Shown: one piece after another, positions 18,010 through 26,800 of the stretch | How the letters are laid out: every line of letters begins with the position of its first letter | Position numbering within the stretch: position 1 is the stretch's first letter | NCBI RefSeq assembly: GCF_000152985.1 | Contig: NZ_CH672395.1 | Span: 1,092,567 to 1,156,566, forward strand | Source: Leeuwenhoekiella blandensis MED217 | GTDB lineage: Bacteria > Bacteroidota > Bacteroidia > Flavobacteriales > Flavobacteriaceae | Direction of reading: 5' to 3' | Length of the DNA stretch: 64,000 nucleotides | Made by a program: the position numbers and the translations under genes | Notes under the pieces: model-generated | The model's database searches: none | The model's input: only the letters and a program-made list of their open reading frames with translations | What the model was told of the DNA's origin: nothing

Positions 18010-18987
18010 TTGAAAAATTACGATCTTATCATAATAGGTGGCGGCCCCATAGGTCTTGCTTGCGGAATCGCAGCCACAAAAGCAAAACTCAATTATATTA
18101 TTTTAGAAAAAGGCGTTCTGGTTAATTCGTTGTATAATTTTCCTGAACAAATGACTTTTTTCTCTACTTCAAATCTGCTCGAAATAGGTGATGTGCCTTT
18201 TGTGGCTCATAATGATAAGCCTACGCGTAAAGAGGCTTTAGAATATTATCGTCGTGTTTATGATAGCTGGAAATTGAATGTACAGCTTTATACGCCCGTA
18301 GAGGCAATGACGAAAACCAGCGATGGATATGTGCTCAAAACCCCTAAGGAAGAATTTAAAACTTCAGCAGTAATTGTTTCTACAGGGTTTTACGATACCG
18401 CAAGAATGCTGAATGTTCCCGGAGAGGATTTACCTAAGGTGAAGCATTTCTATGACAGTCCGCATCCTTACGTAAATCAAAAGATCTTAGTGGTGGGCGC
18501 TGCAAACTCTGCCTGTGATGTGGCTCTAGAAACTTATTATAAAGGAGCAGAGGTTACGATGGCCATTCGCAGTAATGAGATTTATCCTAAAACCAAATAT
18601 TGGATCAAACCCAACATCGAAAACCGAATTAAAGAAGGATCGATCAAAGCGTATTTTGAAACTACAGTAAAAGAGATCAAACCGCATAGTGTGATCCTAA
18701 ATACTCCCGAAGGAGAGGTGGAACTTGAGAATGATTTCGTTTTAGCGATGATAGGTTATACGCCAGATTTCAGTTTGTTTGAGCGTCTTGGGATTCCGGT
18801 AGATGAGGAAAATCACAAGCGACCTATACACGACGAAGAGACTTTAGAAACTCCGCTTGCTAATGTATATGTCGCAGGCGTAATTAATAGCGGTCTTAAA
18901 ACGAGTAAACTCTTTATAGAAAATACACGTGTACACGCTGATATGATTATGGAGGATCTGAAGACCAAATTAGCCATCCCTTCTTAA
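18010..18987 (+). CDS. ypdA: YpdA-family FAD-dependent disulfide reductase
   Basis: YpdA reduces bacillithiol disulfide with NADPH in Firmicutes. The 325-residue protein has the FAD motif IIIGGGPIGLACGIAA (residues 7-22), the NADPH motif VVGAANSACDVALE (near 160) and the late FAD block VYVAGVINSG near 287. It lacks the CxxC of thioredoxin reductases, as YpdA proteins do. The start is TTG at 18010; no ATG fits. It stands alone between trkH and the fasciclin gene. Bacillithiol use by this organism is inferred, not shown here. Confidence 0.85.
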   Translation: MKNYDLIIIGGGPIGLACGIAATKAKLNYIILEKGVLVNSLYNFPEQMTFFSTSNLLEIGDVPFVAHNDKPTRKEALEYYRRVYDSWKLNVQLYTPVEAMTKTSDGYVLKTPKEEFKTSAVIVSTGFYDTARMLNVPGEDLPKVKHFYDSPHPYVNQKILVVGAANSACDVALETYYKGAEVTMAIRSNEIYPKTKYWIKPNIENRIKEGSIKAYFETTVKEIKPHSVILNTPEGEVELENDFVLAMIGYTPDFSLFERLGIPVDEENHKRPIHDEETLETPLANVYVAGVINSGLKTSKLFIENTRVHADMIMEDLKTKLAIPS

Positions 18988-19075
18988 TAGTTAATACTTT
19001 CTTAAAGCCTGAAAATTGAAAAACCGAAGGTGAGTTTCTCCACGTAAGTGTATTGTAACTAAAAAACTTTACACT

Positions 19076-19636
19076 ATGAAAATGAGAAATTTATTACCAG
19101 TTTTAGCTTTAGGTCTTTTTATGATCACAGGTACCGCAACTTTTGCACAGGAAACAAAAATGGTGGGTGGTGCTGCAATGTATCCTTCAAAAAATATTGT
19201 TGAGAATGCCGTAAACTCAAAAGATCATACGACTTTAGTAGCTGCGGTAAAAGCTGCGGCTCTTGTAGAAACCTTGCAAAGTGAAGGGCCTTTTACAGTA
19301 TTGGCGCCTACAAATGCTGCTTTTGAAAAGCTTCCTGATGGGACGGTGGCATCTCTTTTAAAACCTGAAAATAAAAAGGCTTTACAAGGCGTTTTGACGT
19401 ATCACGTGATCGCGGGCAAAAATTCTGCAGCAGATATTATTCAAGATATAAAAGATGCTGGTGGAACTGCAGAGTGGACTACCGTTAACGGGCAAATGTT
19501 ATGGGGAATGCTTGATGGAGATATGGTTAAAATTAAAGATCAAGCAGGAAATATAGCAACGGTTACGATTGCAGATGTATATCAATCAAATGGAGTGATT
19601 CACGTAATAGATACAGTGTTGTTACCTAAAATGTAA
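19076..19636 (+). CDS. Secreted fasciclin-domain protein
   Basis: The 186-residue product begins with a signal peptide (MKMRNLLPVLALGLFMITG, cleavage expected after ATFAQ). One fasciclin (FAS1) domain follows at about residues 40-184. It carries the H1 block GPFTVLAPTNAAFEKLP near 80 and the H2 block YHVIAGKNS near 124, and ends with GVIHVIDTVLLPK. FAS1 domains mediate adhesion at the cell surface; bacterial roles vary. A strong terminator follows. No operon partner is apparent. Confidence 0.9.
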   Translation: MKMRNLLPVLALGLFMITGTATFAQETKMVGGAAMYPSKNIVENAVNSKDHTTLVAAVKAAALVETLQSEGPFTVLAPTNAAFEKLPDGTVASLLKPENKKALQGVLTYHVIAGKNSAADIIQDIKDAGGTAEWTTVNGQMLWGMLDGDMVKIKDQAGNIATVTIADVYQSNGVIHVIDTVLLPKM

Positions 19637-19655
19637 TAGAGATAATTTTAAAAGT

Positions 19656-19683
19656 AAAAAGCGACCCAATGGGGTCGCTTTTT
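19656..19683. terminator. Terminator shared by the fasciclin gene and the convergent aminotransferase
   Basis: A perfect 12-bp stem (19656-19667 with 19672-19683) with a 4-base loop has T residues after it on the plus strand and A residues before it. It can serve both converging genes. Confidence 0.85.
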
Positions 19684-19707
19684 TAGTGATATAAGCTGAA
19701 ATTTCTT

Positions 19708-20904
19708 TTAAGAAACCGCTTTTTTAATTCGGGCTAAAGCCTCTTTAATTTGGTCTTGACTTGCTGCATAAGAAATACGAATGCAGTTAGGATTACCAAA
19801 AGCTTCACCGGTAACTGTAGCTACATTGGCTTGCTCTAAGATATACAAGGCAAAATCAGAAGCATTGTTTATCGTTGTTCCGTTAAGGGTTTTGCCAAAA
19901 TAATGCGAGATATTAGGGAAAACATAAAATGCGCCTTCAGGTTCATTACATTCAAAACCTTCAATATCGTTGAGTAGACCTAGAATTAATTTTCTACGCT
20001 CTTTAAACTCATCAACCATATATTGAATTTTGCTCACAGGAGCTTCTAGGGCTGTGATCACCGCGCGTTGAGCAATACAGTTTGCACCGCTGGTTACCTG
20101 TCCTTGAATTTTGTTACACGCACGCGCGATGTATGCCGGAGCGCCTATGTAACCTATTCGCCATCCTGTCATTGCAAAGGCTTTTGCAACACCATTTACG
20201 GTTACTACACGATCATACATATCTTCAAACTGCGCCATACTTGCGTGACCTCCTACATAATTAATATGCTCATAGATCTCATCACTTACTACTACAATTT
20301 GAGGATGCTTTTGAAGCACATCAGCAAGGGCTCTTAATTCAGCTTCGCTATAGATAGATCCACTTGGGTTACATGGCGAACTGTACCAAAGCATTTTGGT
20401 CTTTGGTGTGATTGCTGCCTCTAGCTGTTCTGGAGTCATTTTAAAATCGGTATCCAAAGAAGTTTCAACTTCTACGGGTACACCTTCAGCAAGCTTTACT
20501 ATGTCTGAATAGCTTACCCAATACGGGCAAGGTAGCAGCACCTCGTCTCCCGGGTTCAGGCATACTTGAGCTACATTGTAAAGTGATTGCTTAGCTCCTG
20601 TTGAAACTACGATTTGAGAGCGATCATAAGTAAGATTGTTGTCGCGCTTAAATTTTGTAATGATGGCATCTTTCAGCTCAACATAACCGTCAACAGGTGT
20701 GTATGAATTGTAGTTGTCGTTTACAGCTTGTATCGCTGCATCTTTGATAAAATCTGGTGTGTTAAAATCTGGTTCACCAAGGCTCAAGCCTATGATGTCC
20801 TTTCCTTCAGCACGTAACTCACGCGCTTTTGCCGCCATAGCAAGTGTAGCTGAAGCAGCCAGATTATTAATTCTATCAGATAGTTGGTTGGTAAGTGTAT
20901 CCAT
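19708..20904 (-). CDS. Pyridoxal-phosphate aminotransferase, class I (aspartate aminotransferase-like)
   Basis: The enzyme transfers amino groups between amino and keto acids, probably aspartate and 2-oxoglutarate. The 398-residue protein has fold-type I markers: SLGEPDFNTP near residue 41, STGAKQSLYN near 105, CNPSG near 178, SDEIYEHI near 205 and the cofactor lysine in VAKAFAMTGWRIGY near 239. A substrate-binding arginine is present near the end (CIRISYAAS). It follows the desaturase gene after 17 bp on the same strand. The substrate is a best guess among the Ib aminotransferases. Confidence 0.9.
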   Translation of the reverse strand: MDTLTNQLSDRINNLAASATLAMAAKARELRAEGKDIIGLSLGEPDFNTPDFIKDAAIQAVNDNYNSYTPVDGYVELKDAIITKFKRDNNLTYDRSQIVVSTGAKQSLYNVAQVCLNPGDEVLLPCPYWVSYSDIVKLAEGVPVEVETSLDTDFKMTPEQLEAAITPKTKMLWYSSPCNPSGSIYSEAELRALADVLQKHPQIVVVSDEIYEHINYVGGHASMAQFEDMYDRVVTVNGVAKAFAMTGWRIGYIGAPAYIARACNKIQGQVTSGANCIAQRAVITALEAPVSKIQYMVDEFKERRKLILGLLNDIEGFECNEPEGAFYVFPNISHYFGKTLNGTTINNASDFALYILEQANVATVTGEAFGNPNCIRISYAASQDQIKEALARIKKAVS

Positions 20905-20921
20905 TTAAAAAATGTAAATAA

Positions 20922-22028
20922 TTAAGCAGGTTGAAGAGCGGGTTGCATCCCCATCTCTTTTAAATATTTAAAATGAGCAATGATCGCTTTACGCGTCGTT
21001 TTATACTCATTATAGGGTAGGTTAAACTCCTGAGCCGTTTCTTTAACGATTTTTGAAATCTTAGTGTAGTGAATGTGGCTGATATGCGGGAAAATATGAT
21101 GCTCAACCTGATGATTAAGTCCGCCGGTAAACCAGTTCACAACTTTATTTTTTGTTGAAAAATTCACTGTGGTAAATAACTGATGTATTGCCCATGTATT
21201 TTTCATCGTTCCGGTTTGATCAGGAAGCGGCATATCTGCCTCGTCAATCACGTGTGCCAACTGAAATACCACACTTAGAATTACTCCGGCAGTATAATGC
21301 ATCACAAAAAAGCCTAATAAAACCTTCCACCAGGCAATATCTAAAACAAGTAGTGGTAGAATGATCCAGATACTTAAATAGATGAGTTTTGTGATCACGA
21401 GTTTAGTCCATTCCAATTTTGGATTTGGGAATTCTCCATAGGATAATTTACGTTTCAGATAACGCTTCATTTGAAGGAAATCTGTAGTCAGCGCCCAGTT
21501 AAATGTTAATAATCCGTAGAGGAAAATAGAGTAAAAATGCTGAAAGCGGTGATGCTTATACCATTTTGCGTGTTTTGAAAATCTTAGAATACGCCCCGCC
21601 TCAAGATCTTCATCGTGACCGTGAATATTGGTATAAGTATGGTGAAGCACATTATGTTGTACTTGCCAATTATAAACGTTCCCGGCAAGAATGTAGATGC
21701 TGCTTCCCATAATTTTATTTACCCATTTTTTCTTTGAGAATGAGCCGTGGTTACCATCGTGCATTACATTCATACCTACGCCGGCCATACCAACACCCAT
21801 TACGATCGTAAGAAGCAATTGTGCCCAGCCCGGTAGGTCGATGCTGAGTAATAAGAAGTAAGGGGTAAGAAACAGCGAAAACATAATAATTGTCTTCAAG
21901 TACAATTTCCAGTTTCCTGTTCTTTCTACATTGTTCTCTTTAAAGTACGTGTTTACACGCTTGTTGAGGGTTCGGAAGAATTTTGCCGAATCTACTCTCG
22001 AAAATTTTATTGTCTTTGTATTCTCCAT
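20922..22028 (-). CDS. Membrane fatty-acid desaturase (acyl-CoA / acyl-lipid type)
   Basis: The di-iron enzyme puts a double bond in acyl chains in the membrane. The 368-residue product shows the three histidine boxes: H90-DGN-H94, H125-NVL-H129-H130 and QVEHH at 307-311. The Q in the third box is typical of front-end desaturases related to linoleoyl-CoA desaturase. Four or more membrane helices lie near residues 48-90 and 210-260. The gene runs just before the aminotransferase gene. A -7 box is visible at 22083-22090, back to back with the rsmG promoter. Confidence 0.9.
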   Translation of the reverse strand: MENTKTIKFSRVDSAKFFRTLNKRVNTYFKENNVERTGNWKLYLKTIIMFSLFLTPYFLLLSIDLPGWAQLLLTIVMGVGMAGVGMNVMHDGNHGSFSKKKWVNKIMGSSIYILAGNVYNWQVQHNVLHHTYTNIHGHDEDLEAGRILRFSKHAKWYKHHRFQHFYSIFLYGLLTFNWALTTDFLQMKRYLKRKLSYGEFPNPKLEWTKLVITKLIYLSIWIILPLLVLDIAWWKVLLGFFVMHYTAGVILSVVFQLAHVIDEADMPLPDQTGTMKNTWAIHQLFTTVNFSTKNKVVNWFTGGLNHQVEHHIFPHISHIHYTKISKIVKETAQEFNLPYNEYKTTRKAIIAHFKYLKEMGMQPALQPA

Positions 22029-22082
22029 AATTTAAAGCTTAGCGTTAAAAAGCATTTTTTTAAGTCTTTTTTAACGCGACCT

Positions 22083-22090
22083 CAAAAATA
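22083..22090 (-). promoter_or_regulatory. -7 box for the desaturase gene
   Basis: The minus strand reads TATTTTTG, matching TAnnTTTG, about 55 bp upstream of the start codon. No clear -33 element. Confidence 0.4.
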
Positions 22091-22121
22091 AGATTTATAT
22101 CGTTTTAAGGTCTGAAAATCC

Positions 22122-22151
22122 TTTAATTTAACGCCCGAAATCCTAATTTTG
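22122..22151 (+). promoter_or_regulatory. Promoter for rsmG
   Basis: TAATTTTG at 22144-22151 matches TAnnTTTG. A TTT at 22122-22124 lies 19 bp upstream, close to the -33 position. The start codon follows 18 bp downstream. Confidence 0.45.
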
Positions 22152-22169
22152 TTGCCATAAAAGTCGAAT

Positions 22170-22799
22170 ATGGAGCTTATCAAGCATTATTTCTCAGATC
22201 TTAGTGATACTCAGTTAAATCAGTTTGAAAAACTGAACGATTTGTATCAAGATTGGAATTTAAAGATCAACGTAGTTTCTCGTAAAGACATTGATGAGAT
22301 CTATTTGCGTCACGTTTTGCATTCTTTGGGAATAGCGAAAGTGCAGAAATTTAATCGCGGAGCTTCAATTCTTGATGTTGGAACAGGGGGTGGTTTTCCT
22401 GGAATTCCGTTGGCGATATTATTTCCTGAAACGCAATTTCATCTGGTAGATAGTATCGGTAAAAAGATCAAAGTTGTTGAAGAAGTTTCGGCTGGCTTAG
22501 GTTTGAGTAATGTAAAGATCACAAACGATCGCGTTGAGAATATTGATGGGCAATATGATTTTATTGTAAGCAGGGCTGTGGCTCAGATGGAAACTTTTGT
22601 GCGATGGATCAAAGGCAGAATTGCAAAGAAAAGTGAGCACGAACTCAAAAACGGAATTCTATATCTGAAAGGTGGGGATTTAACTGAAGAATTGAAGCTC
22701 TATACTTCGGCAACCATTTATGATCTAAACGACTACTTTGAAGAAGAATTTTTTGTAACCAAAAAGGTAGTGCATTTACCGTTGAAGTATAAAGGCTAG
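22170..22799 (+). CDS. rsmG: 16S rRNA (guanine-527-N7)-methyltransferase
   Basis: RsmG methylates G527 of 16S rRNA, a site that affects streptomycin response. The 209-residue product has the family block LYQDWNLKINVVSRKD (near residue 25-40), motif I ILDVGTGGGFPGIPLAI near 69 and FIVSRAVAQMETFVRW near 131. Length is normal. The gene is a single unit with its own promoter and a strong terminator 15 bp after the stop. Confidence 0.95.
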   Translation: MELIKHYFSDLSDTQLNQFEKLNDLYQDWNLKINVVSRKDIDEIYLRHVLHSLGIAKVQKFNRGASILDVGTGGGFPGIPLAILFPETQFHLVDSIGKKIKVVEEVSAGLGLSNVKITNDRVENIDGQYDFIVSRAVAQMETFVRWIKGRIAKKSEHELKNGILYLKGGDLTEELKLYTSATIYDLNDYFEEEFFVTKKVVHLPLKYKG

Positions 22800-22814
22800 A
22801 TTAAGCACAAATAA

Positions 22815-22843
22815 AAAATGCGACTCAAATTGAGTCGCATTTT
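22815..22843. terminator. Bidirectional terminator after rsmG
   Basis: Two 14-base arms (22815-22828, 22830-22843) are perfectly complementary, with A residues on the left and T residues on the right. It serves rsmG and, on the other strand, the small protein ending at 22848. Confidence 0.85.
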
Positions 22844-22847
22844 CTTT

Positions 22848-23129
22848 TTAAGTCCTTAGCATGTTGAGGTACGTGCGGTTGCATCGAGTGCCAAATTTTC
22901 TTAGAAATTCCTGTGCACGTTCTATAAGCGTCGCGCGTTGTTCTTGATCGATCTCAAGTAATGTATCTTCTAATTCTTTTAATTTATCGTCGATACTTTC
23001 AGGATCGCGCACGAGATATAGTTTCTCTTTTTTACGCGTAATTCTTCTTTTACTTTTCTTTTTTGACACATCGATTACCGAATATTTTACTTTCAGTACA
23101 TACATCTTGCTATCCTCCGTCGTTGTCAT
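22848..23129 (-). CDS. Small basic protein of unknown function
   Basis: The 93-residue product is very rich in Lys and Arg (KKKSKRRITRKKEKLY near residues 23-38), followed by a helical Glu/Asp-rich part and a final segment with Arg and Asn (FGTRCNRTYLNMLRT). There is no signal peptide, membrane helix or known motif. The start may be the ATG encoding M1 or the later M9 (MYVLKVKYSV). A basic tail plus a helical segment could suit a nucleic-acid or ribosome partner, but I do not recognise the family. It ends at the shared terminator and precedes the pruA terminator. Confidence 0.6.
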   Translation of the reverse strand: MTTTEDSKMYVLKVKYSVIDVSKKKSKRRITRKKEKLYLVRDPESIDDKLKELEDTLLEIDQEQRATLIERAQEFLRKFGTRCNRTYLNMLRT

Positions 23130-23230
23130 GGTTCTTCCTTTTTGATTCTATACAAAGTTAAAAAAACAAATTCAATTAACCTTAAGGTTAACTTTAGGTA
23201 ACGTTTAGTTAACATTGGGGTTTGATCAAA

Positions 23231-23265
23231 AATAAAGCTATCGCGTTGAATACGATAGCTTTATT
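23231..23265 (-). terminator. Terminator after pruA
   Basis: AATAAAGCTATCG (23231-23243) pairs with CGATAGCTTTATT (23253-23265), loop of 9, starting 20 bp past the pruA stop codon. Confidence 0.8.
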
Positions 23266-23285
23266 GAGTTATCTCCTGAGGTCGT

Positions 23286-24911
23286 TTATTCTCCTAAGAA
23301 TGGATATCTGTAGTCTTCTGGAGTTACAAATGTTTCCTTGATCAAGCGAGGAGAAGCCCAACGCAATAGGTTAAGCACACTTCCTGCTTTATCGTTTGTA
23401 CCAGATGCACGAGCACCACCAAAGGGTTGTTGACCAACAACAGCTCCTGTAGGTTTATCATTGATGTAGAAGTTACCCGCTGCATTTTGTAACGCATCTG
23501 TAGCTTCGGTGATCGCATATCTATCGGCTGCTAGAACGGCACCAGTTAAGGCATATTCGCAATCGTCTACAAGTTCTAAAGTCTTTGACCAATCTGCATC
23601 TTCATATACATAGATCGTTACCACAGGTCCAAAAAGTTCTGTAGTCATCGTGGTATATTTAGGATCGGTAGTTACGATAACTGTAGGTTCTACAAAATAC
23701 CCTTTTGACTTATCGTAATTTCCACCGGCAATAATTTCTGCTTCGCTATCTTCTTTAGCTTGGTCAATGTATTTGGCCAGTTTGTCAAAAGAGCCTTCGT
23801 GAATAACAGCAGTTATGAAGTTGCTCATATCTTCCGGAGAACCCATTTTGAAAGATTTGATGTCTTTTAATAAAGCATCTTTTACTTCAGACCAGATCGA
23901 CTTGGCAACATAAACGCGGCTTGCAGCACTACATTTTTGCCCTTGAAATTCAAACGCTCCTCTTGAAATAGCTGTAGCCACTTGTTGAGGTTTTGCAGTT
24001 GGATGCGCAAGGATGAAGTCTTTACCACCAGTCTCACCTACAATACGAGGATACGTTTTATAGTTGTGAATGTTTGCACCTATTTTGGCCCAGATATTTT
24101 TGAATACGTGTGTTGAACCTGTGAAGTGAATCCCGGCGAAGTCAGGGCTCGCTAAAACCGTGTCGGTGATCATTTCAGGATCTCCCATCACCATATTGAT
24201 CACACCTGCAGGAACACCTGCTTCTTCAAAAACTTCCATAATTACCTGAGCAGAATACACCTGACTGTCACTTGGTTTCCAAACAACGGTGTTACCCATA
24301 AGTGCCGGAGCTGCCGGTAAATTTCCTGCGATCGCAGTAAAATTAAATGGAGTGATAGCGTAAACGAAACCTTCGAGTGGGCGATGTTCTACACGGTTCC
24401 AGGCAGCTGCTGAAGATTCTGGTTGCTCAGAATAAATTTCACTCATATACTGTACGTTAAAACGTAAAAAGTCTATAAGCTCACAAGCCGAGTCAATTTC
24501 AGCTTGAAAAATATTCTTAGACTGCGCCAGCATAGTAGCTGCATTAATCTTGTAGCGGTAAGGCCCTTGTATAAGTTCTGCAGCCTTCAAAAATATTGCA
24601 GCGCGCTGTTCCCAAGGCATTTTTGCCCATTTTTTGCGAGCTTCTAATGCGCTTGCAATAGCATCTTCAATATGTGATTTTTCAGCAAGGCTGTAGTTTC
24701 CTAAAATGTGTTGGTGATCGTGAGGCGGAGCCATTGTAGCGGTATTGGCCGTTTCAATTTTCTCTCCATTTATATAAAGTGGCACATCAATAGTGCTGTT
24801 GTATAAATCTTTATAAGCGGTTAATACTTCATCTCGTTCTGGAGTTCCTGGCGCGTAGCTTTTTACAGGCTCGTTAATCGCAACAGGTACTTCAAAAAAT
24901 CCTTTTGACAT
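23286..24911 (-). CDS. pruA: L-glutamate gamma-semialdehyde dehydrogenase (1-pyrroline-5-carboxylate dehydrogenase)
   Basis: This NAD-dependent enzyme oxidises glutamate semialdehyde to glutamate in proline breakdown. The 541-residue length fits the single-domain PruA of the human P5CDH type. Key residues are the Glu in VGETGGKDF near 292 and the catalytic Cys in FEFQGQKCSAASRVY near 322. AITPFNFTAIAGNLPAAPALMGN near 190 is the NAD-binding block. PutA-like proline dehydrogenase is not in this window. The gene has its own terminator and a probable promoter in the 230 bp before it. Confidence 0.95.
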   Translation of the reverse strand: MSKGFFEVPVAINEPVKSYAPGTPERDEVLTAYKDLYNSTIDVPLYINGEKIETANTATMAPPHDHQHILGNYSLAEKSHIEDAIASALEARKKWAKMPWEQRAAIFLKAAELIQGPYRYKINAATMLAQSKNIFQAEIDSACELIDFLRFNVQYMSEIYSEQPESSAAAWNRVEHRPLEGFVYAITPFNFTAIAGNLPAAPALMGNTVVWKPSDSQVYSAQVIMEVFEEAGVPAGVINMVMGDPEMITDTVLASPDFAGIHFTGSTHVFKNIWAKIGANIHNYKTYPRIVGETGGKDFILAHPTAKPQQVATAISRGAFEFQGQKCSAASRVYVAKSIWSEVKDALLKDIKSFKMGSPEDMSNFITAVIHEGSFDKLAKYIDQAKEDSEAEIIAGGNYDKSKGYFVEPTVIVTTDPKYTTMTTELFGPVVTIYVYEDADWSKTLELVDDCEYALTGAVLAADRYAITEATDALQNAAGNFYINDKPTGAVVGQQPFGGARASGTNDKAGSVLNLLRWASPRLIKETFVTPEDYRYPFLGE

Positions 24912-25141
24912 ATAATTATTTTTTTGATTTTTTATTAATTGTTCTCTTGAACATTGAATCCGCTAAAGTTACAAAATATAAAAGGCAATACCTTAGCGGA
25001 ATACTACAGTATTTTTTGGTATCGCCAATGGATTTTAGATCCTTTGGTTTGGCTTGAAATAGAAAATTTGTTTTGAACGAATGGCCAAGAACTTTACTCG
25101 AAGTGGCTTGTGAATTTGTAGAAAGAATTTGTCGAATCCTG

Positions 25142-25528
25142 CTAGTTAAGCAAATGTGTTGCACTTAATTTGAAGGTAGGGATGTATACTTGAAATTGAG
25201 AGGAATTGGTAAAATTGATCATGGTGTAGTAACCGTTCATCGCGCCAAAAGGTGAGCGTAGCAAACAACCTGAAGAGTAGGTGTGTGTTTGTCCAGGGTT
25301 GAGTACCGGCTTTTTTCCGATCACACCTTCACCTATAACTTTCTCTTGTGCATTTAAGGCGTCGTAAATATCCCAAGAGCGACTTAGGAGTTGTACTGTG
25401 TCTGTGCTGTTGTTTGTGATGCTTACTTTATAACCAAAAGCGTAGAAGAGCAGTCCCTCTTTTGAGAAAGAGCCTTCAAAATAAGTGTCTACAGAGACGC
25501 GAATGCCTTTGGTTACTTGTTCGACCAT
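25142..25528 (-). CDS. apaG: ApaG-domain protein (Co2+/Mg2+ efflux family)
   Basis: The 128-residue product is a single ApaG domain, a fibronectin-like beta-sandwich of unclear role, linked to cobalt and magnesium resistance in some bacteria. The conserved glycine motif VIGEGVIGKKPVLNPGQTHTY (near residue 59) and the following SGCLLRSPFGAMNGYY are typical. It follows the DUF3667 gene after 3 bp, so they are cotranscribed. pruA starts 230 bp downstream and may be read through. Confidence 0.9.
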   Translation of the reverse strand: MVEQVTKGIRVSVDTYFEGSFSKEGLLFYAFGYKVSITNNSTDTVQLLSRSWDIYDALNAQEKVIGEGVIGKKPVLNPGQTHTYSSGCLLRSPFGAMNGYYTMINFTNSSQFQVYIPTFKLSATHLLN

Positions 25529-25531
25529 AAT

Positions 25532-26770
25532 TTAATATAATGCAGCAGTGAGTATAAAAAATACACTACCCACAACTAAACCTAGCAATAAAAATACGCT
25601 ATTTAAAATGAAAAACTTAAAAATTGTACGTAAACGACTTTCTTTGTAGAAATTGCGTAGAGCTTTATAAAAGTAAAACGGAGCGATTACCAGGATGAAA
25701 ATTCCGGAAAGAACTTCGGAGCCTATTAGGAATTCAGGTATTAATAAAATGAGTAATACTAAAAAGAGGAATGTGAAAATGTGAAAGATGAAGATCACAT
25801 GTTCCATATAGTTGTATTTGCGTTTTACCACAAAGAACTTCCTGAAGCAGGCTATTAGGTTCAAGCAAAAAGGACCTAGGTACGGGATTTTGTACAACCG
25901 ACTAAATACCTTGTGATTGGTGTTTTTCAATTCTTCTTTAATGTATTTAAAAGAGTATCTTTTAAAATAAAGCAAGAGAAAAAAGCAAGCGAAAATCGGT
26001 GCGAGGAAGAATAAGAACACCGGAATTTTTTCAGCCAAATACTGACCAAATTCTACAGGATTTTCTTGTATGCGTTCAAAGCCATTTTCTCGCTCATACA
26101 GCCAAATATTAAATCTGCTTTTGGAATACTCTAGGCTATCAAGTGCTTGATAAGGATTTTTGATTTGAGTTTGTAATGAAAAACCTTGAAACATTTTAAA
26201 CTTAAAAAAGCTGCGTTCAAAGAAATTTGTCGTGTCTAAGCTTTGTTCACGAGCATATACAAAAGGAAGACGCTCTAAGCTGTCTTGGTTTTTGGTTTTT
26301 AATGCAAGGTCTTTGTAATAGGCAATCGAATCTAATGCGATTTCCGGCTTGTCTTTATCCTTTTGAAAATTGAATAAATTCTGAAGCGAAGAATTGTTTT
26401 CAGATTCAACTTCATTGATTTGCATAAAATCGATAAAACCACTGATCAAAAAATAAATAATACTTACGCTTAGAAAAAACCTAAAGGGGTTTGCGTAACG
26501 CATGCGCTTACCGGAGGTGAAATTGCGAGTGATCACGCCGGGTTTAAAAAGTAGATCTTTAACCGTATATCTAAAACGAGAATCATAATTCACAATACTT
26601 ATGATGAACTCATTTACATAATCACCTAAGGATAACCTTTTTGTAGAATTGAGTTGCCCGCAGTAGGAACAGTATCTGTCGCTTAATTCTAGAGGATGCC
26701 CGCAATTGAGGCATTCATTACTGCGATAACTGAGTGATTTTCTCGAAGATTGTTCTAGTTTGTCATTCAC
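25532..26770 (-). CDS. DUF3667 family membrane protein with zinc ribbon
   Basis: The 412-residue protein begins with a four-cysteine zinc ribbon (C20-x2-C23 and C34-x2-C37). The DUF3667 signature then follows (SRFRYTVKDLLFKPG, then FTSGKRMRYANPFRFFLSVSIIYFLI near residue 88). Several membrane helices follow near 95-115, 245-270, 330-350 and 385-410, separated by a soluble segment of about 130 residues. The function of DUF3667 is unknown. It lies between a T9SS plug-like gene (30 bp) and apaG (3 bp) in one direction, so it may belong to envelope biology. Confidence 0.8.
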   Translation of the reverse strand: MNDKLEQSSRKSLSYRSNECLNCGHPLELSDRYCSYCGQLNSTKRLSLGDYVNEFIISIVNYDSRFRYTVKDLLFKPGVITRNFTSGKRMRYANPFRFFLSVSIIYFLISGFIDFMQINEVESENNSSLQNLFNFQKDKDKPEIALDSIAYYKDLALKTKNQDSLERLPFVYAREQSLDTTNFFERSFFKFKMFQGFSLQTQIKNPYQALDSLEYSKSRFNIWLYERENGFERIQENPVEFGQYLAEKIPVFLFFLAPIFACFFLLLYFKRYSFKYIKEELKNTNHKVFSRLYKIPYLGPFCLNLIACFRKFFVVKRKYNYMEHVIFIFHIFTFLFLVLLILLIPEFLIGSEVLSGIFILVIAPFYFYKALRNFYKESRLRTIFKFFILNSVFLLLGLVVGSVFFILTAALY

Positions 26771-26800
26771 AATTTAAAGATAAAACGATTTTCTTAGAAA

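Noticed and set aside
24916-25164. Minus-strand open frame of 82 residues between apaG and pruA
   Set aside because: It overlaps the apaG end, has no recognisable motif and lies in the probable pruA promoter region.
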